44,792 nucleotides of DNA from NCBI GenBank assembly GCA_934394565.1, contig CAKRQV010000019.1, positions 1-44,792 on the forward strand, read 5' to 3'. The position numbers and the translations under genes are program-made. Positions 15,828-24,881 of this stretch are shown one piece after another. Under the pieces are notes generated by a model that was given only the letters and a program-made list of their open reading frames with translations, had not been told where the DNA came from and searched no databases. Numbering within the stretch: the first letter of the stretch is position 1; each line of letters starts with the position of its first letter. The stretch comes from an uncultured Lachnospiraceae bacterium (lineage in GTDB: Bacteria; Bacillota; Clostridia; Lachnospirales; Lachnospiraceae).

Positions 15828-16793
15828 ATGAATTATATTGTATTTGATCTGGAGTGGAACCAATGCCCCTATGGCAAGGATCGGGAAAACGAGAAACTCC
15901 CCTTTGAAATTATAGAGATTGGTGCGGTAAAGCTGGACGAAAATTTCCAACGGATGGAGAATTTTCATTGCCTGATTCAGCCGGTTGTATATAAAAAACT
16001 GCATTTCCGTACGCAGGATATCATAGGTCTGACGATGAAGGAGCTGGAAAAAGGTGTACCCTTTTACCGGGCAATCCGCGAATTTATCAACTGGTGCGGC
16101 GAAGAGCCGATGTTTGCCACCTGGGGGAATATGGATCTGCTCGAATTACAGCGCAATATGAAATATTATGGCGTATTAAAGCTGCTTCCCGGACCAATCC
16201 GGTATCTGGATGTACAGAAGTTGTTTGGGCTTACCTTTGAAGATGTACATTTGCACCGGTCACTGGAGTATGCAGTGGATTATCTGCATCTTAAAAAGGA
16301 TGGTGAATTTCACCGGGCGCTGGCAGATGCGGATTATACGGCCAAAGTACTTGAAAAAGTAGATCCGCATATACGGGAGGTCTATTTTTCTGTAGATACT
16401 TACCAGAATCCAAAGCGCCGGGAAGATGAGCTGCAGTTGTCTTTTGAGACATACCGCAAGTATATTTCACGGGAATTTCCGTCCAAAGAGGATGCGATGC
16501 ATGACCGGGAGGTCACCAGTACACGGTGTATCTATTGTAATCGTAATGCCAGAAAGAAGCTGCGCTGGTTTTCTATCAATGCCAGACAGTATTACTGTAT
16601 TGCCAGCTGTCCGGAACACGGCCTGATCAAGGGTAAGATCCGGATGAAAAGGACGGAAAATAATACCTATTATATAGTAAAGACCGTCAAAGCGATTAAT
16701 GAAGAACAGGCGGAGGAGATCCGTGAAAAAAAGGCGACACAGCGTGTCAAACGAAAAATGCATGTCCGGCATAAAAAAAACAAGGCAGATTGA
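15828..16793 (+). CDS. DEDD-family 3'-5' exonuclease with C-terminal zinc-ribbon-like tail
   Basis: A 321-residue protein. The N-terminal RNase T/DnaQ-like exonuclease domain spans about residues 1-185. Asp7 and Glu9 lie in FDLEWNQ (Exo I), the next Asp in TWGNMDLLEL (Exo II), and His-Asp in HRALADADYT (Exo III), giving the DEDDh set for two-metal catalysis. Beyond it, CIYCNRNARKKL and CIASCPEHG form a four-Cys/His group that probably binds zinc. The C-terminus is very basic (KKATQRVKRKMHVRHKK), suggesting nucleic-acid binding. Whether RNA or DNA is the substrate is not clear. The stop codon lies inside the terminator stem, so transcription ends at the gene end. Confidence 0.88.
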   Translation: MNYIVFDLEWNQCPYGKDRENEKLPFEIIEIGAVKLDENFQRMENFHCLIQPVVYKKLHFRTQDIIGLTMKELEKGVPFYRAIREFINWCGEEPMFATWGNMDLLELQRNMKYYGVLKLLPGPIRYLDVQKLFGLTFEDVHLHRSLEYAVDYLHLKKDGEFHRALADADYTAKVLEKVDPHIREVYFSVDTYQNPKRREDELQLSFETYRKYISREFPSKEDAMHDREVTSTRCIYCNRNARKKLRWFSINARQYYCIASCPEHGLIKGKIRMKRTENNTYYIVKTVKAINEEQAEEIREKKATQRVKRKMHVRHKKNKAD

Positions 16794-16822
16794 TTCTAGT
16801 GAACAATCTGCCTTGTTTTTTT
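16780..16822. terminator. Bidirectional intrinsic terminator
   Basis: A 13-bp perfect stem (16780-16792 with 16804-16816) and an 11-nt loop, with seven T after it on the plus strand and eight A before it, hence also a T tract on the minus strand. It ends the exonuclease and the carboxypeptidase transcripts. Confidence 0.92.
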
Positions 16823-16871
16823 ATACCCACGGTCAGAAGAAAGAACTTTTGAGGCCGGGGCCGGTAAGTTT

Positions 16872-18380
16872 TCAGGATTTCTTTTTTACAGTATGAGCCT
16901 TGGCGGCACGGCGTCTGGCTTTACGCCTGCGACGTTTGCGTCTTTGTATCGAGCGGATGATCGTGCGTATCAGAATAATGATATACAGGATGATCGCAAT
17001 GAGCAGGATACCGGAAAGACCAAGCTGCCATGGAGTCAGATTGGTGAACAGCTTACCGAGAATGCCGGGAGCGGCACTTTCTGTGTCTGTACTGTCCACT
17101 GTGGATTTGGCATGGGCAGATTTTAACAGCCGGGGCATTTCTTTAGCGGACTGATAAGATACCGAGGTCGGATCCGTCAGGCTGGCAAACAGCGGGCTGA
17201 CCGGGGCGGTAAAGGTACCGACGGTTGTATCATGCCAGGTATAGGTATGGGTGATGTTCTGACCGTCTACAGTACCGGAAGCACTGACATCTGTCATAGG
17301 TACGCTGGTGGGTACGGTGATCTCATGTTTGTCCGTAGCGGTACTGTCCGGTATCAGATGATAAAACTGTGTCGGAAACAGCAGTGTATCGGCACGGTCC
17401 GTTGTATCCACCGGCAGATTGGTAAAGTTGTCAAAACCGTAATCGAGCATGGTCGCGGTATCTTTATAATACTGGGAACCATTGGTGCGCAGGCTGACAC
17501 ATACTAAGGTGCGGTCATCCTTGGTAGCGTAAGTGACCAGCGTGTTTAACGCTGCCTGGGTAAAACCGGTCTTGCCGCCGACGGCATAGGGATAATAGAA
17601 GCTTTCGGTCTCCTTGAGCATCTTGTGATGCTGGGTACAGTAGCGGTTTTCACCGGACATATTGGTGGGGGCGATCGTGTGCTTTAAGGAACCTGTTACC
17701 TTGCGGAAGGTCGGATCCTTGAAAGCAGCGGCGGCGATCAGGGCCATATCATGGGCGCTGGTCTTGTGCTCTTCGTTCGGCATACCGTTGCTGTTGACAA
17801 AATGGGTATTCGTGCAACCCAGTTCTTTGGCTTTCGCATTCATCATATCCGCAAAGGCAGCTTCGGAACCGGCGATATGCTCGGCTACGGCGATGCAGAC
17901 CTCGTTGGCGGAGGACAGCATCATCGCGTAGAGGCAATCCTCCAGCGTAAAGACTTCACCGACGCGCGCGCCGATACGGGAACAGTTCCAGGCCAGGCTG
18001 TTGATGGCATTGTCGGAAAAGGTCACCTGCTCGTCAAGGGAGCAGTGCTCAATGGCGAGCATGGTGGTCATGATCTTGGTGATACTGGCCGGATACAGCG
18101 CTTCGTCCACATTTTTAGCATATAAAACGGCTCCGGTATTCACATCCATGACGATGGCGGATTTGGCGTATACCTTCGGACCCTGGGGCCAGCCATCGAT
18201 CTTGTTGGAATCTACGGGTTTCGCATAGTTGATCTCCATCTCGGTCGGTTCGGCCTGCTTTGCGGCATCTGTGGCTGCAGCAGTGTTTGCCGTGGCGGTA
18301 GCGGATACGCTGACCGGGGCAAGCAGTGTGCCGGCTGTCAGAGCCAGACCGAGGAGGAAACTGTATACTCTTTTTTTCAT
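16872..18380 (-). CDS. D-alanyl-D-alanine carboxypeptidase (peptidase S11, low-molecular-weight PBP)
   Basis: A 502-residue secreted, membrane-anchored enzyme that trims the terminal D-Ala from peptidoglycan stem peptides. The signal peptide is residues 1-28. The catalytic motifs are Ser99-I-T-Lys102, S157-A-N159 and K270-T-G, all intact. A beta-rich domain (residues about 330-425) follows, then a transmembrane helix near residues 450-475 and an extremely basic cytosolic tail (RRKRRRRKARRRAAK). The C-terminal TM anchor replaces the amphipathic helix of PBP5-type enzymes. ATG 18380 follows GAGGAG. It is transcribed divergently from ileS with its own promoter. Confidence 0.94.
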   Translation of the reverse strand: MKKRVYSFLLGLALTAGTLLAPVSVSATATANTAAATDAAKQAEPTEMEINYAKPVDSNKIDGWPQGPKVYAKSAIVMDVNTGAVLYAKNVDEALYPASITKIMTTMLAIEHCSLDEQVTFSDNAINSLAWNCSRIGARVGEVFTLEDCLYAMMLSSANEVCIAVAEHIAGSEAAFADMMNAKAKELGCTNTHFVNSNGMPNEEHKTSAHDMALIAAAAFKDPTFRKVTGSLKHTIAPTNMSGENRYCTQHHKMLKETESFYYPYAVGGKTGFTQAALNTLVTYATKDDRTLVCVSLRTNGSQYYKDTATMLDYGFDNFTNLPVDTTDRADTLLFPTQFYHLIPDSTATDKHEITVPTSVPMTDVSASGTVDGQNITHTYTWHDTTVGTFTAPVSPLFASLTDPTSVSYQSAKEMPRLLKSAHAKSTVDSTDTESAAPGILGKLFTNLTPWQLGLSGILLIAIILYIIILIRTIIRSIQRRKRRRRKARRRAAKAHTVKKKS

Positions 18381-18427
18381 CTGTATCTCCTCAAAAGTAA
18401 CATTGGTATCAAACCATAGTTAGACTC

Positions 18428-18456
18428 ATTATAATGTTTTTTTTCGTATATAGCAA
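18428..18456 (-). promoter_or_regulatory. Promoter of the D,D-carboxypeptidase gene
   Basis: Minus strand -35 TTGCTA (18451-18456), 17-bp spacer with an A tract, perfect -10 TATAAT (18428-18433), 48 nt before the start codon. Confidence 0.7.
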
Positions 18457-18538
18457 CCTTTGCAGGCGGATTCCGGCAGTATGCACGGAAAAAAATGGAA
18501 AAACAGCGGGAATCTGCAGGCAGAATTGCCGGGAAACC

Positions 18539-18567
18539 TTGACAAATGCCGGGCTTGCGCTCATAAT
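18539..18567 (+). promoter_or_regulatory. Promoter of the ileS T-box transcript
   Basis: Perfect -35 TTGACA (18539-18544), 17-bp spacer, -10 CATAAT (18562-18567). The start is predicted near 18574, at the beginning of the T-box leader. Confidence 0.8.
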
Positions 18568-18574
18568 ACCTTGT

Positions 18575-18815
18575 GAAAAAGCCAAGATGGAGACAGTAGA
18601 TGTGTCAGAGTGATCCCACAGAGAGCCGGAAGAGGTGGAAACCGGCGGATACGGATACAGTCGAAGATCACTCCGGAGCTTCCTCTCTGAAACGGACAGT
18701 AAGAGGGGACGGTTCTCTTCCGTTATCTGAGAGCGCGTATGTTGGTATGCAGTAACAGGTGGTTGCGATAAGTGAACAGCTTTCGTCCTTTTACGGGGAT
18801 GGAAGCTTTTTTTAT
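18575..18815 (+). ncRNA. Isoleucine-specific T-box riboswitch
   Basis: A 5' leader that reads uncharged tRNA. The stem I region begins with GGAGACAGTAGA (AGTAGA is the loop-E/S-turn element). The specifier is ATC at 18667-18669 within GAAGATCACTCCGG, the Ile codon followed by the usual purine. The T-box core GGTGGTTGCG (18758-18767) contains TGGT, which can pair with the ACCA 3' end of uncharged tRNA-Ile. The terminator is 18778-18788 pairing with 18797-18807, followed by a T run to 18813. When tRNA-Ile is uncharged the antiterminator forms and ileS is transcribed. Specifier and downstream gene agree. Confidence 0.92.
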
Positions 18816-18867
18816 ACAGAAACAACGCGTTTTATCATTGAACAACATCAATACAGGAGGTATCAGG

Positions 18868-21800
18868 ATGTATCAGAAAGTATCGACAGACTTAAACTTC
18901 GTCCAGAGAGAAAAAGAAGTTGAAAAGTTCTGGAAAGACAATGACATTTTCAAAAAGAGTATGGAAAACCGCAAAGAGGGTGAAACCTACACCTTCTATG
19001 ACGGACCGCCGACCGCCAACGGCAAACCGCATATCGGACACGTGCTGACACGTGTTATCAAGGATATGATCCCGCGTTACCGCACCATGAAAGGCTACAT
19101 GGTTCCGCGTAAAGCCGGATGGGATACCCACGGACTGCCGGTAGAGCTGGAAGTGGAGAAGCTTCTGGGACTGGACGGCAAGGAGCAGATCGAACAGTAC
19201 GGTCTGGATCCGTTCATCACCAAATGTAAGGAATCCGTATGGAAATACAAAGGTATGTGGGAGGATTTCTCCGGTACCGTTGGTTTCTGGGCCGATATGG
19301 ACAATCCGTACGTTACCTATGATGACAACTTCATCGAGTCCGAGTGGTGGGCTTTAAAGGAGATCTGGAACAAGGGTCTTCTTTACAAGGGCTTCAAGAT
19401 CGTGCCGTACTGCCCGCGCTGTGGTACGCCGCTGTCTTCCCACGAGGTTGCCCAGGGCTACAAGCTGGTCAAGGAGCGTTCCGCTGTTGTCCGCTTTAAA
19501 GTGAAAGGTGAGGACGCTTATTTCCTTGCATGGACGACAACACCGTGGACTCTGCCGAGCAATACCGCACTCTGCGTAAACCCGGAGGAGACATATATTA
19601 AGGTAAAAGCAGCTGACGGCTATACCTACTATCTGGCAGAAGCTCTGGCTGACAAGGTTCTCGGCAAGCTGGCTGAAGAAGGCGAAAAAGCCTACGAAGT
19701 GCTGGAAACCTATAAAGGTAAAGATCTCGAGTACAAAGAGTATGAGCCGCTCTATGCCGTAGCCGGCGAGCTGGCTGAAAAACAGCATAAAAAAGCACAC
19801 TTCGTAACCTGTGACAATTACGTTACCATGACTGATGGTACAGGTATCGTACACATTGCCCCGGCTTTCGGTGAAGATGACTCCCGTGTGGGCCGTGACT
19901 ATAACCTGCCGTTTATCCAGCTGGTTGATGCCAAGGGTAATATGACAGACAATACACCGTACGGCGGTGTTTTCGTAAAGAAAGCCGACCCGATGGTCCT
20001 GACAGACCTCGACAAAGAGGGCAAGCTGTTTGACGCACCGAAATTTGAGCATGATTATCCGCATTGCTGGAGATGTGATACACCACTGATCTACTATGCG
20101 CGTGAATCCTGGTTCATCAAGATGACCGCTGTGAAGGATGATCTGGTAAGAAATAACAATACCGTAAACTGGATTCCGGAATCCATCGGTAAAGGCCGTT
20201 TTGGCGACTGGCTGGAGAATATCCAGGACTGGGGTATTTCCCGTAACCGTTACTGGGGAACTCCGCTGAACGTATGGGAGTGCGAAGGCTGCGGCCATAT
20301 GGAATCTATCGGAAGCCGTGCCGAGCTGGCCGAAAGAAGCGGTAATCCGGACGATGCAAAGGTAGAGCTGCACAGACCATATATTGATAAAGTTACGTTT
20401 ACCTGCCCGCACTGCGGCAAGACCATGAAGCGAGTACCGGAGGTTATCGACTGCTGGTTTGATTCCGGCGCGATGCCGTTTGCACAGCATCATTATCCGT
20501 TTGAGAATAAGGACGTCTTTGAGAAACAGTTCCCGGCACAGTTTATTTCCGAGGCTGTTGACCAGACCCGTGGATGGTTTTACTCCCTGATGGCAGAATC
20601 TACACTGCTGTTTAATAAAGCACCGTACCAGAATGTTATCGTTCTCGGTCACGTACAGGATGAGAATGGTCAGAAGATGAGTAAGTCCAAAGGAAATGCC
20701 GTGGATCCGTTCGATGCACTGAACACTTACGGTGCAGATGCGATCCGCTGGTACTTCTACATCAACAGTGCACCGTGGCTGCCAAACCGTTTCCATGGCA
20801 AAGCTGTTATGGAAGGCCAGAGAAAATTCATGGGCACACTGTGGAATACCTACGCTTTCTTTGTTCTGTATGCGAACATTGACAATTTTGATGCTTCACA
20901 GTACACCCTGGACTATGATAAACTGAGTGTGATGGACAAATGGCTGTTATCCAGACTGAACACGGTTGTCCGTGAGACAGACAATAACCTGGCCAATTAC
21001 CGTATCCCGGAGGCTGCCAAAGCACTGCAGTCCTTCGTTGACGAGATGAGCAACTGGTATGTTCGTCGTTCCCGTGAGCGTTTCTGGGCAAAGGGTATGG
21101 AGCAGGATAAGATCAATGCCTACATGACACTGTATACCGCACTGGTAACGATCTGTAAGGCAGCAGCACCGATGATCCCGTTCATGACAGAGGAGATTTA
21201 CCAGAATCTGGTATGCTCCGTGGACAAGAATGCACCGGAAAGTATCCATCTGTGCGATTATCCGACTGTAAACGAGGCATGGATCGACACCGATCTGGAG
21301 AAAAATATGGATGAGCTGTTAAAGGTCGTTGTCATGGGCCGTGCAGCCAGAAATACAGCCAACATCAAGAACCGTCAGCCGATCGGCAAGATGTATGTCA
21401 AAGCACCGTATGCGCTGAATGAGTTCTTCAAGGCCATCATTGAGGATGAGCTGAATATCAAGGACGTTGTCTTCACAGACGATGTAGAAAACTTTGTTAC
21501 CTACAGCTTCAAGCCGCAGTTAAAGACAGTTGGTCCGAAATTTGGCAAGCTGCTGGGTAAGATCCGTCCGGCACTGGCTGGTCTTGACGGTCACAAGGCT
21601 ATGGCTGAGATCAAAGAAAACGGCAAACTCGAGCTGGATCTTGGCGATGAGAAGATCGAGCTTCTCGAGGAAGATCTGCTGATCGATATGGCTCAGATGG
21701 AAGGCTATGTATCCGAGGGTGACAATACCGTGACTGTTGTACTGGATACGAACCTGACACCGGAGCTGATCGAAGAAGGTTTCGTCCGTGAGGTGATCAG

Positions 21801-22026
21801 CAAGATCCAGACCATGCGTAAAGAGGCCGGTTTCGAGGTTATGGACAAGATCCGTATCTCTGTATCCGGTAATGACAAGATCAAAGAACTGGTCAAAAAG
21901 CATCAGGAAGAGATCCAGAGTGAAGTCATGGCAGACGAGACACAGTACGATACGCTGTCCGGCTATGAGAAAGAGTGGAAGATCAATTCCGAAAACGTAA
22001 CACTGGCAGTTGAAAAACTGGCATAA
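18868..22026 (+). CDS. ileS: Isoleucyl-tRNA synthetase, type-2-like
   Basis: A 1052-residue class I synthetase that charges tRNA-Ile. The HIGH motif is at residues 55-58 (GKPHIGH), KMSKS at 603-607, the CP1 editing domain lies between, and the anticodon-binding domain is C-terminal. The start MYQKVSTDLNFVQREKEVEKFW, split here only by its length, and the GWDTHGLPVE segment (THG, not CHG) resemble the type 2 (eukaryote-like) IleRS branch, which includes mupirocin-tolerant enzymes. The canonical HIGH motif is kept. ATG 18868 follows CAGGAGG; the frame runs upstream into the T-box terminator, so earlier ATGs are excluded. The type assignment rests on these motifs and length and should be tested on a tree. 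Confidence 0.96.
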   Translation: MYQKVSTDLNFVQREKEVEKFWKDNDIFKKSMENRKEGETYTFYDGPPTANGKPHIGHVLTRVIKDMIPRYRTMKGYMVPRKAGWDTHGLPVELEVEKLLGLDGKEQIEQYGLDPFITKCKESVWKYKGMWEDFSGTVGFWADMDNPYVTYDDNFIESEWWALKEIWNKGLLYKGFKIVPYCPRCGTPLSSHEVAQGYKLVKERSAVVRFKVKGEDAYFLAWTTTPWTLPSNTALCVNPEETYIKVKAADGYTYYLAEALADKVLGKLAEEGEKAYEVLETYKGKDLEYKEYEPLYAVAGELAEKQHKKAHFVTCDNYVTMTDGTGIVHIAPAFGEDDSRVGRDYNLPFIQLVDAKGNMTDNTPYGGVFVKKADPMVLTDLDKEGKLFDAPKFEHDYPHCWRCDTPLIYYARESWFIKMTAVKDDLVRNNNTVNWIPESIGKGRFGDWLENIQDWGISRNRYWGTPLNVWECEGCGHMESIGSRAELAERSGNPDDAKVELHRPYIDKVTFTCPHCGKTMKRVPEVIDCWFDSGAMPFAQHHYPFENKDVFEKQFPAQFISEAVDQTRGWFYSLMAESTLLFNKAPYQNVIVLGHVQDENGQKMSKSKGNAVDPFDALNTYGADAIRWYFYINSAPWLPNRFHGKAVMEGQRKFMGTLWNTYAFFVLYANIDNFDASQYTLDYDKLSVMDKWLLSRLNTVVRETDNNLANYRIPEAAKALQSFVDEMSNWYVRRSRERFWAKGMEQDKINAYMTLYTALVTICKAAAPMIPFMTEEIYQNLVCSVDKNAPESIHLCDYPTVNEAWIDTDLEKNMDELLKVVVMGRAARNTANIKNRQPIGKMYVKAPYALNEFFKAIIEDELNIKDVVFTDDVENFVTYSFKPQLKTVGPKFGKLLGKIRPALAGLDGHKAMAEIKENGKLELDLGDEKIELLEEDLLIDMAQMEGYVSEGDNTVTVVLDTNLTPELIEEGFVREVISKIQTMRKEAGFEVMDKIRISVSGNDKIKELVKKHQEEIQSEVMADETQYDTLSGYEKEWKINSENVTLAVEKLA

Positions 22027-22035
22027 AATGTAATT

Positions 22036-22080
22036 TGTTCAGGCACAGCCGGACATACATTGTCTGACCGTGCCTGAACA
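22036..22080 (+). repeat. Hairpin between ileS and glgP
   Basis: An 11-bp perfect stem (22036-22046 with 22070-22080), extended inward by GGACA/TGTCT. No T tract follows, so it is not a classical terminator. It could allow partial read-through into glgP, for which I found no separate promoter. Confidence 0.6.
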
Positions 22081-22118
22081 GTAATAAAATGTACCCAAGA
22101 AGAGGAGGAATGTGTGTA

Positions 22119-24590
22119 ATGTCAAACTATCCACAGTTTGAAAAGGAAACATTCAAAAAGAACGTTAAAGAGAATGTAAAGACCCTGTACAGAAAAACCT
22201 TAAAAGAGGCAACTCCCGAGCAGGTATATCAGGCTGTATGCTATACGGTAAAAGACGCCGTGATCGATGACTGGCTGGCTTCCCAGGATGCTTTTGAAAA
22301 GCAGGATCCGAAGATCGTATATTATATGTCCATGGAGTTTCTGATGGGCCGTGCCCTTGGCAACAATCTGATCAACCTCTGCGCTTATAATGAAGTAAAA
22401 GAAGCTTTAGATGAACTTGGATTTGATTTGAACCTGATCGAGGACCAGGAGCCGGATGCGGCACTGGGAAATGGTGGATTAGGTCGTTTGGCAGCATGCT
22501 TCCTTGACTCACTGGCTACACTGGGATACTGTGCCTATGGCTGCGGTATCCGCTATAAATATGGTATGTTCAAGCAGGAAATCCAGGACGGCTATCAGGT
22601 AGAAGTCCCGGATAACTGGTTAAAAGACGGCAACCCGTTCGAACTTCGCCGTCCGGAATATGCTAAAGAGGTAAAATTTGGCGGTTATGTCCGCGTGGAC
22701 TATGACCCGGAAACAAAACGTAATCATTATGTACAGGACGGATACCAGTCTGTTATGGCGGTTCCGTACGATATGCCGATCATTGGTTACAATAACCATG
22801 TCGTAGATACTCTTCGTATCTGGGATGCCCAGGCAATCAATGACTTTGAGTTAAGCTCTTTTGACAAAGGTGAGTACAGAAAAGCCGTAGAGCAGGAGAA
22901 TCTGGCTAAGAATATCGTTGAGGTACTGTATCCGAACGATAACCATTATGCCGGTAAAGAGCTGCGTCTGAAACAGCAGTACTTCTTTATCTCTGCCAGT
23001 GTACAGACAGCCATCGAGAAATTCAAAGAGAAACACAGCGATATCCACGACCTGCCGAAGAAGGTAACGTTCCAGATGAATGATACCCATCCGACAGTAG
23101 CCGTAGCCGAGCTGATGCGTATCCTTGTCGATGAGGAAGGTCTGGAGTGGGAGGATGCATGGGATATCACAACCCATACCTGTGCCTACACCAACCATAC
23201 CATCATGGCTGAGGCTCTGGAGAAATGGCCGATCGAGCTGTTCTCCCGTCTGCTTCCGCGTATCTACCAGATCGTAGAGGAGATCAACAGAAGATTCCTG
23301 ATCGAGATCCAGAACAGATATCCGGGTGACCAGAACAAGGTTGCCAAGATGGCGATCATCTACGACGGTCAGGTCAAGATGGCACATCTGGCCATCGTCG
23401 GAGGTTATTCTGTCAATGGTGTAGCCCGTCTGCATACCGAGATCCTGGAGAAACAGGAGCTCAAAGATTTCTATGAGATGATGCCGGAGAAATTTAACAA
23501 CAAAACCAACGGTATCACCCAGAGAAGATTCTTAAAACATGCCAATCCGCTGCTGGCTGACTGGATTACAGAGCATATCGGTGATGAATGGATCACAGAT
23601 CTGCCAAAAATCAACAAATTATCTCTGTATGTCGATGATCCAAAGGCACAGCAGGAATTTATGAACATCAAATACCAGAACAAACTGCGTCTGGCCAAAT
23701 ATATCAAGGAGCACAATGGTATCGACGTCGATCCGCACTCCATCTTTGATGTACAGGTAAAACGTCTGCATGAGTACAAGAGACAGCTTTTAAATATCCT
23801 TCATGTGATGTATCTGTACAATGAGATCAAGGATCATCCGGAGAGAGATTTCTACCCGAGAACCTTTATTTTCGGTGCAAAGGCTGCCGCTGGTTACCGT
23901 ACGGCGAAGCTGACGATCAAACTGATCAATACCGTAGCGGATGTGATCAATAACGATGCATCCATCAATGGTAAGATCAAAGTTGTCTTTATCGAGAATT
24001 ACCGTGTCAGCAATGCTGAGCTGATCTTTGCCGCTGCCGATGTATCTGAGCAGATCTCTACTGCAAGTAAAGAGGCTTCCGGTACAGGTAACATGAAGTT
24101 TATGTTAAATGGTGCGCCGACACTGGGTACGATGGATGGTGCCAATGTGGAGATCGTTGAGGAGGTTGGTGAGGACAATGCCTTTATTTTTGGTCTGTCT
24201 GCGCAGGAAGTTATCAACTTCGAAAATAATGGCGGATATGATCCGCACTACTACTTCAACACGGATCAGGATATCCGTCGTGTGCTGATGAGTCTGATCA
24301 ATGGCACATACCAGCATACAGAACTTTTCAGAGATCTGTACGATTCTCTGCTGACAGACAAGTTTGGTAAGGCTGACCGTTACTTCATTCTGGCTGATTT
24401 CAAGTCCTACGCGGCTGCACAGCAGAGAGTGGAGGAGGCTTATCGTGATGAGAAGCGGTGGGCACGGATGGCTATGCTGAATGTAGCAAAGTCCGGTAAA
24501 TTTACATCTGACCGTACGATCCAGCAGTATGTCGATGAAATCTGGAAGCTTGACCGGGTGAAGGTGGAGCCGACGGAGAGTAATTTCTAA
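22119..24590 (+). CDS. glgP: Glycogen/maltodextrin phosphorylase
   Basis: An 823-residue glycosyltransferase family 35 enzyme, which uses phosphate to release glucose 1-phosphate from alpha-1,4-glucan ends. Signatures are the N-terminal YMSMEFLMGRALGNNL, NGGLGRLAACFLDSLAT, the QMNDTHPT segment, and the PLP site EASGTGNMKFMLNG with Lys660. The length is normal for bacterial enzymes. Of three possible starts, ATG 22119 fits best: GAGGAGG ends 10 nt upstream, whereas ATG 22110 sits directly against that site and ATG 22089 lies before it. It mobilises stored glycogen or imported maltodextrin; no other glycogen genes are in the window. Confidence 0.96.
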   Translation: MSNYPQFEKETFKKNVKENVKTLYRKTLKEATPEQVYQAVCYTVKDAVIDDWLASQDAFEKQDPKIVYYMSMEFLMGRALGNNLINLCAYNEVKEALDELGFDLNLIEDQEPDAALGNGGLGRLAACFLDSLATLGYCAYGCGIRYKYGMFKQEIQDGYQVEVPDNWLKDGNPFELRRPEYAKEVKFGGYVRVDYDPETKRNHYVQDGYQSVMAVPYDMPIIGYNNHVVDTLRIWDAQAINDFELSSFDKGEYRKAVEQENLAKNIVEVLYPNDNHYAGKELRLKQQYFFISASVQTAIEKFKEKHSDIHDLPKKVTFQMNDTHPTVAVAELMRILVDEEGLEWEDAWDITTHTCAYTNHTIMAEALEKWPIELFSRLLPRIYQIVEEINRRFLIEIQNRYPGDQNKVAKMAIIYDGQVKMAHLAIVGGYSVNGVARLHTEILEKQELKDFYEMMPEKFNNKTNGITQRRFLKHANPLLADWITEHIGDEWITDLPKINKLSLYVDDPKAQQEFMNIKYQNKLRLAKYIKEHNGIDVDPHSIFDVQVKRLHEYKRQLLNILHVMYLYNEIKDHPERDFYPRTFIFGAKAAAGYRTAKLTIKLINTVADVINNDASINGKIKVVFIENYRVSNAELIFAAADVSEQISTASKEASGTGNMKFMLNGAPTLGTMDGANVEIVEEVGEDNAFIFGLSAQEVINFENNGGYDPHYYFNTDQDIRRVLMSLINGTYQHTELFRDLYDSLLTDKFGKADRYFILADFKSYAAAQQRVEEAYRDEKRWARMAMLNVAKSGKFTSDRTIQQYVDEIWKLDRVKVEPTESNF

Positions 24591-24607
24591 GGGCTGGCTG
24601 ACGGACG

Positions 24608-24690
24608 AAAGAAGGGGCAGTATATGTTCACACTGAAAACGCAAGGCGTTTTTGAGCGTTTTCAGTGTAAATATATACTGTCCCTTCTTT
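24608..24690 (+). terminator. Very long hairpin after glgP (35-bp stem), probable terminator
   Basis: The 35-nt arms 24608-24642 and 24656-24690 pair with only three G-U positions. A second, shorter pairing competes: AAAACGC (24636-24642) with GCGTTTT (24646-24652), followed by T. The element begins 18 nt after the glgP stop. A terminator is the simplest reading, but the arm length is much greater than needed, and the two alternative inner stems resemble an attenuator. Confidence 0.65.
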
Positions 24691-24788
24691 CTGCTTTTTG
24701 CAGAAATTTAGAATGTACGAGGGGAACGGCTGCACGTTCATCCCGGTGTGGGCGCCGGGGTGTGAGGGACATAGAAGTGGTGGCGGAA

Positions 24789-24817
24789 TTGACAAGGGGA
24801 GGGCAGTGTGCTAAACT
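24789..24817 (+). promoter_or_regulatory. Promoter of the TPR/AAA gene
   Basis: Perfect -35 TTGACA (24789-24794), 17-bp spacer, -10 TAAACT (24812-24817). The predicted start near 24824 excludes the in-frame ATG at 24624, which lies in the preceding hairpin. Confidence 0.65.
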
Positions 24818-24881
24818 GTTTTTTGATTATAATTGCTTGCAGTATGTACAGTGGTACATGGAAAATATTGAGGTGAGTACA

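Noticed and set aside
19354..20796. A 480-codon open frame antisense to ileS
   Set aside because: Shadow of a highly conserved gene; no start signals and no family resemblance.
24773..24820. A tRNA-Leu/Ser-like 5' fragment (GTGGCGGAATTGACA)
   Set aside because: No T-arm sequence, acceptor closure or anticodon stem; the TTGACA is better explained as the -35 of the following gene.
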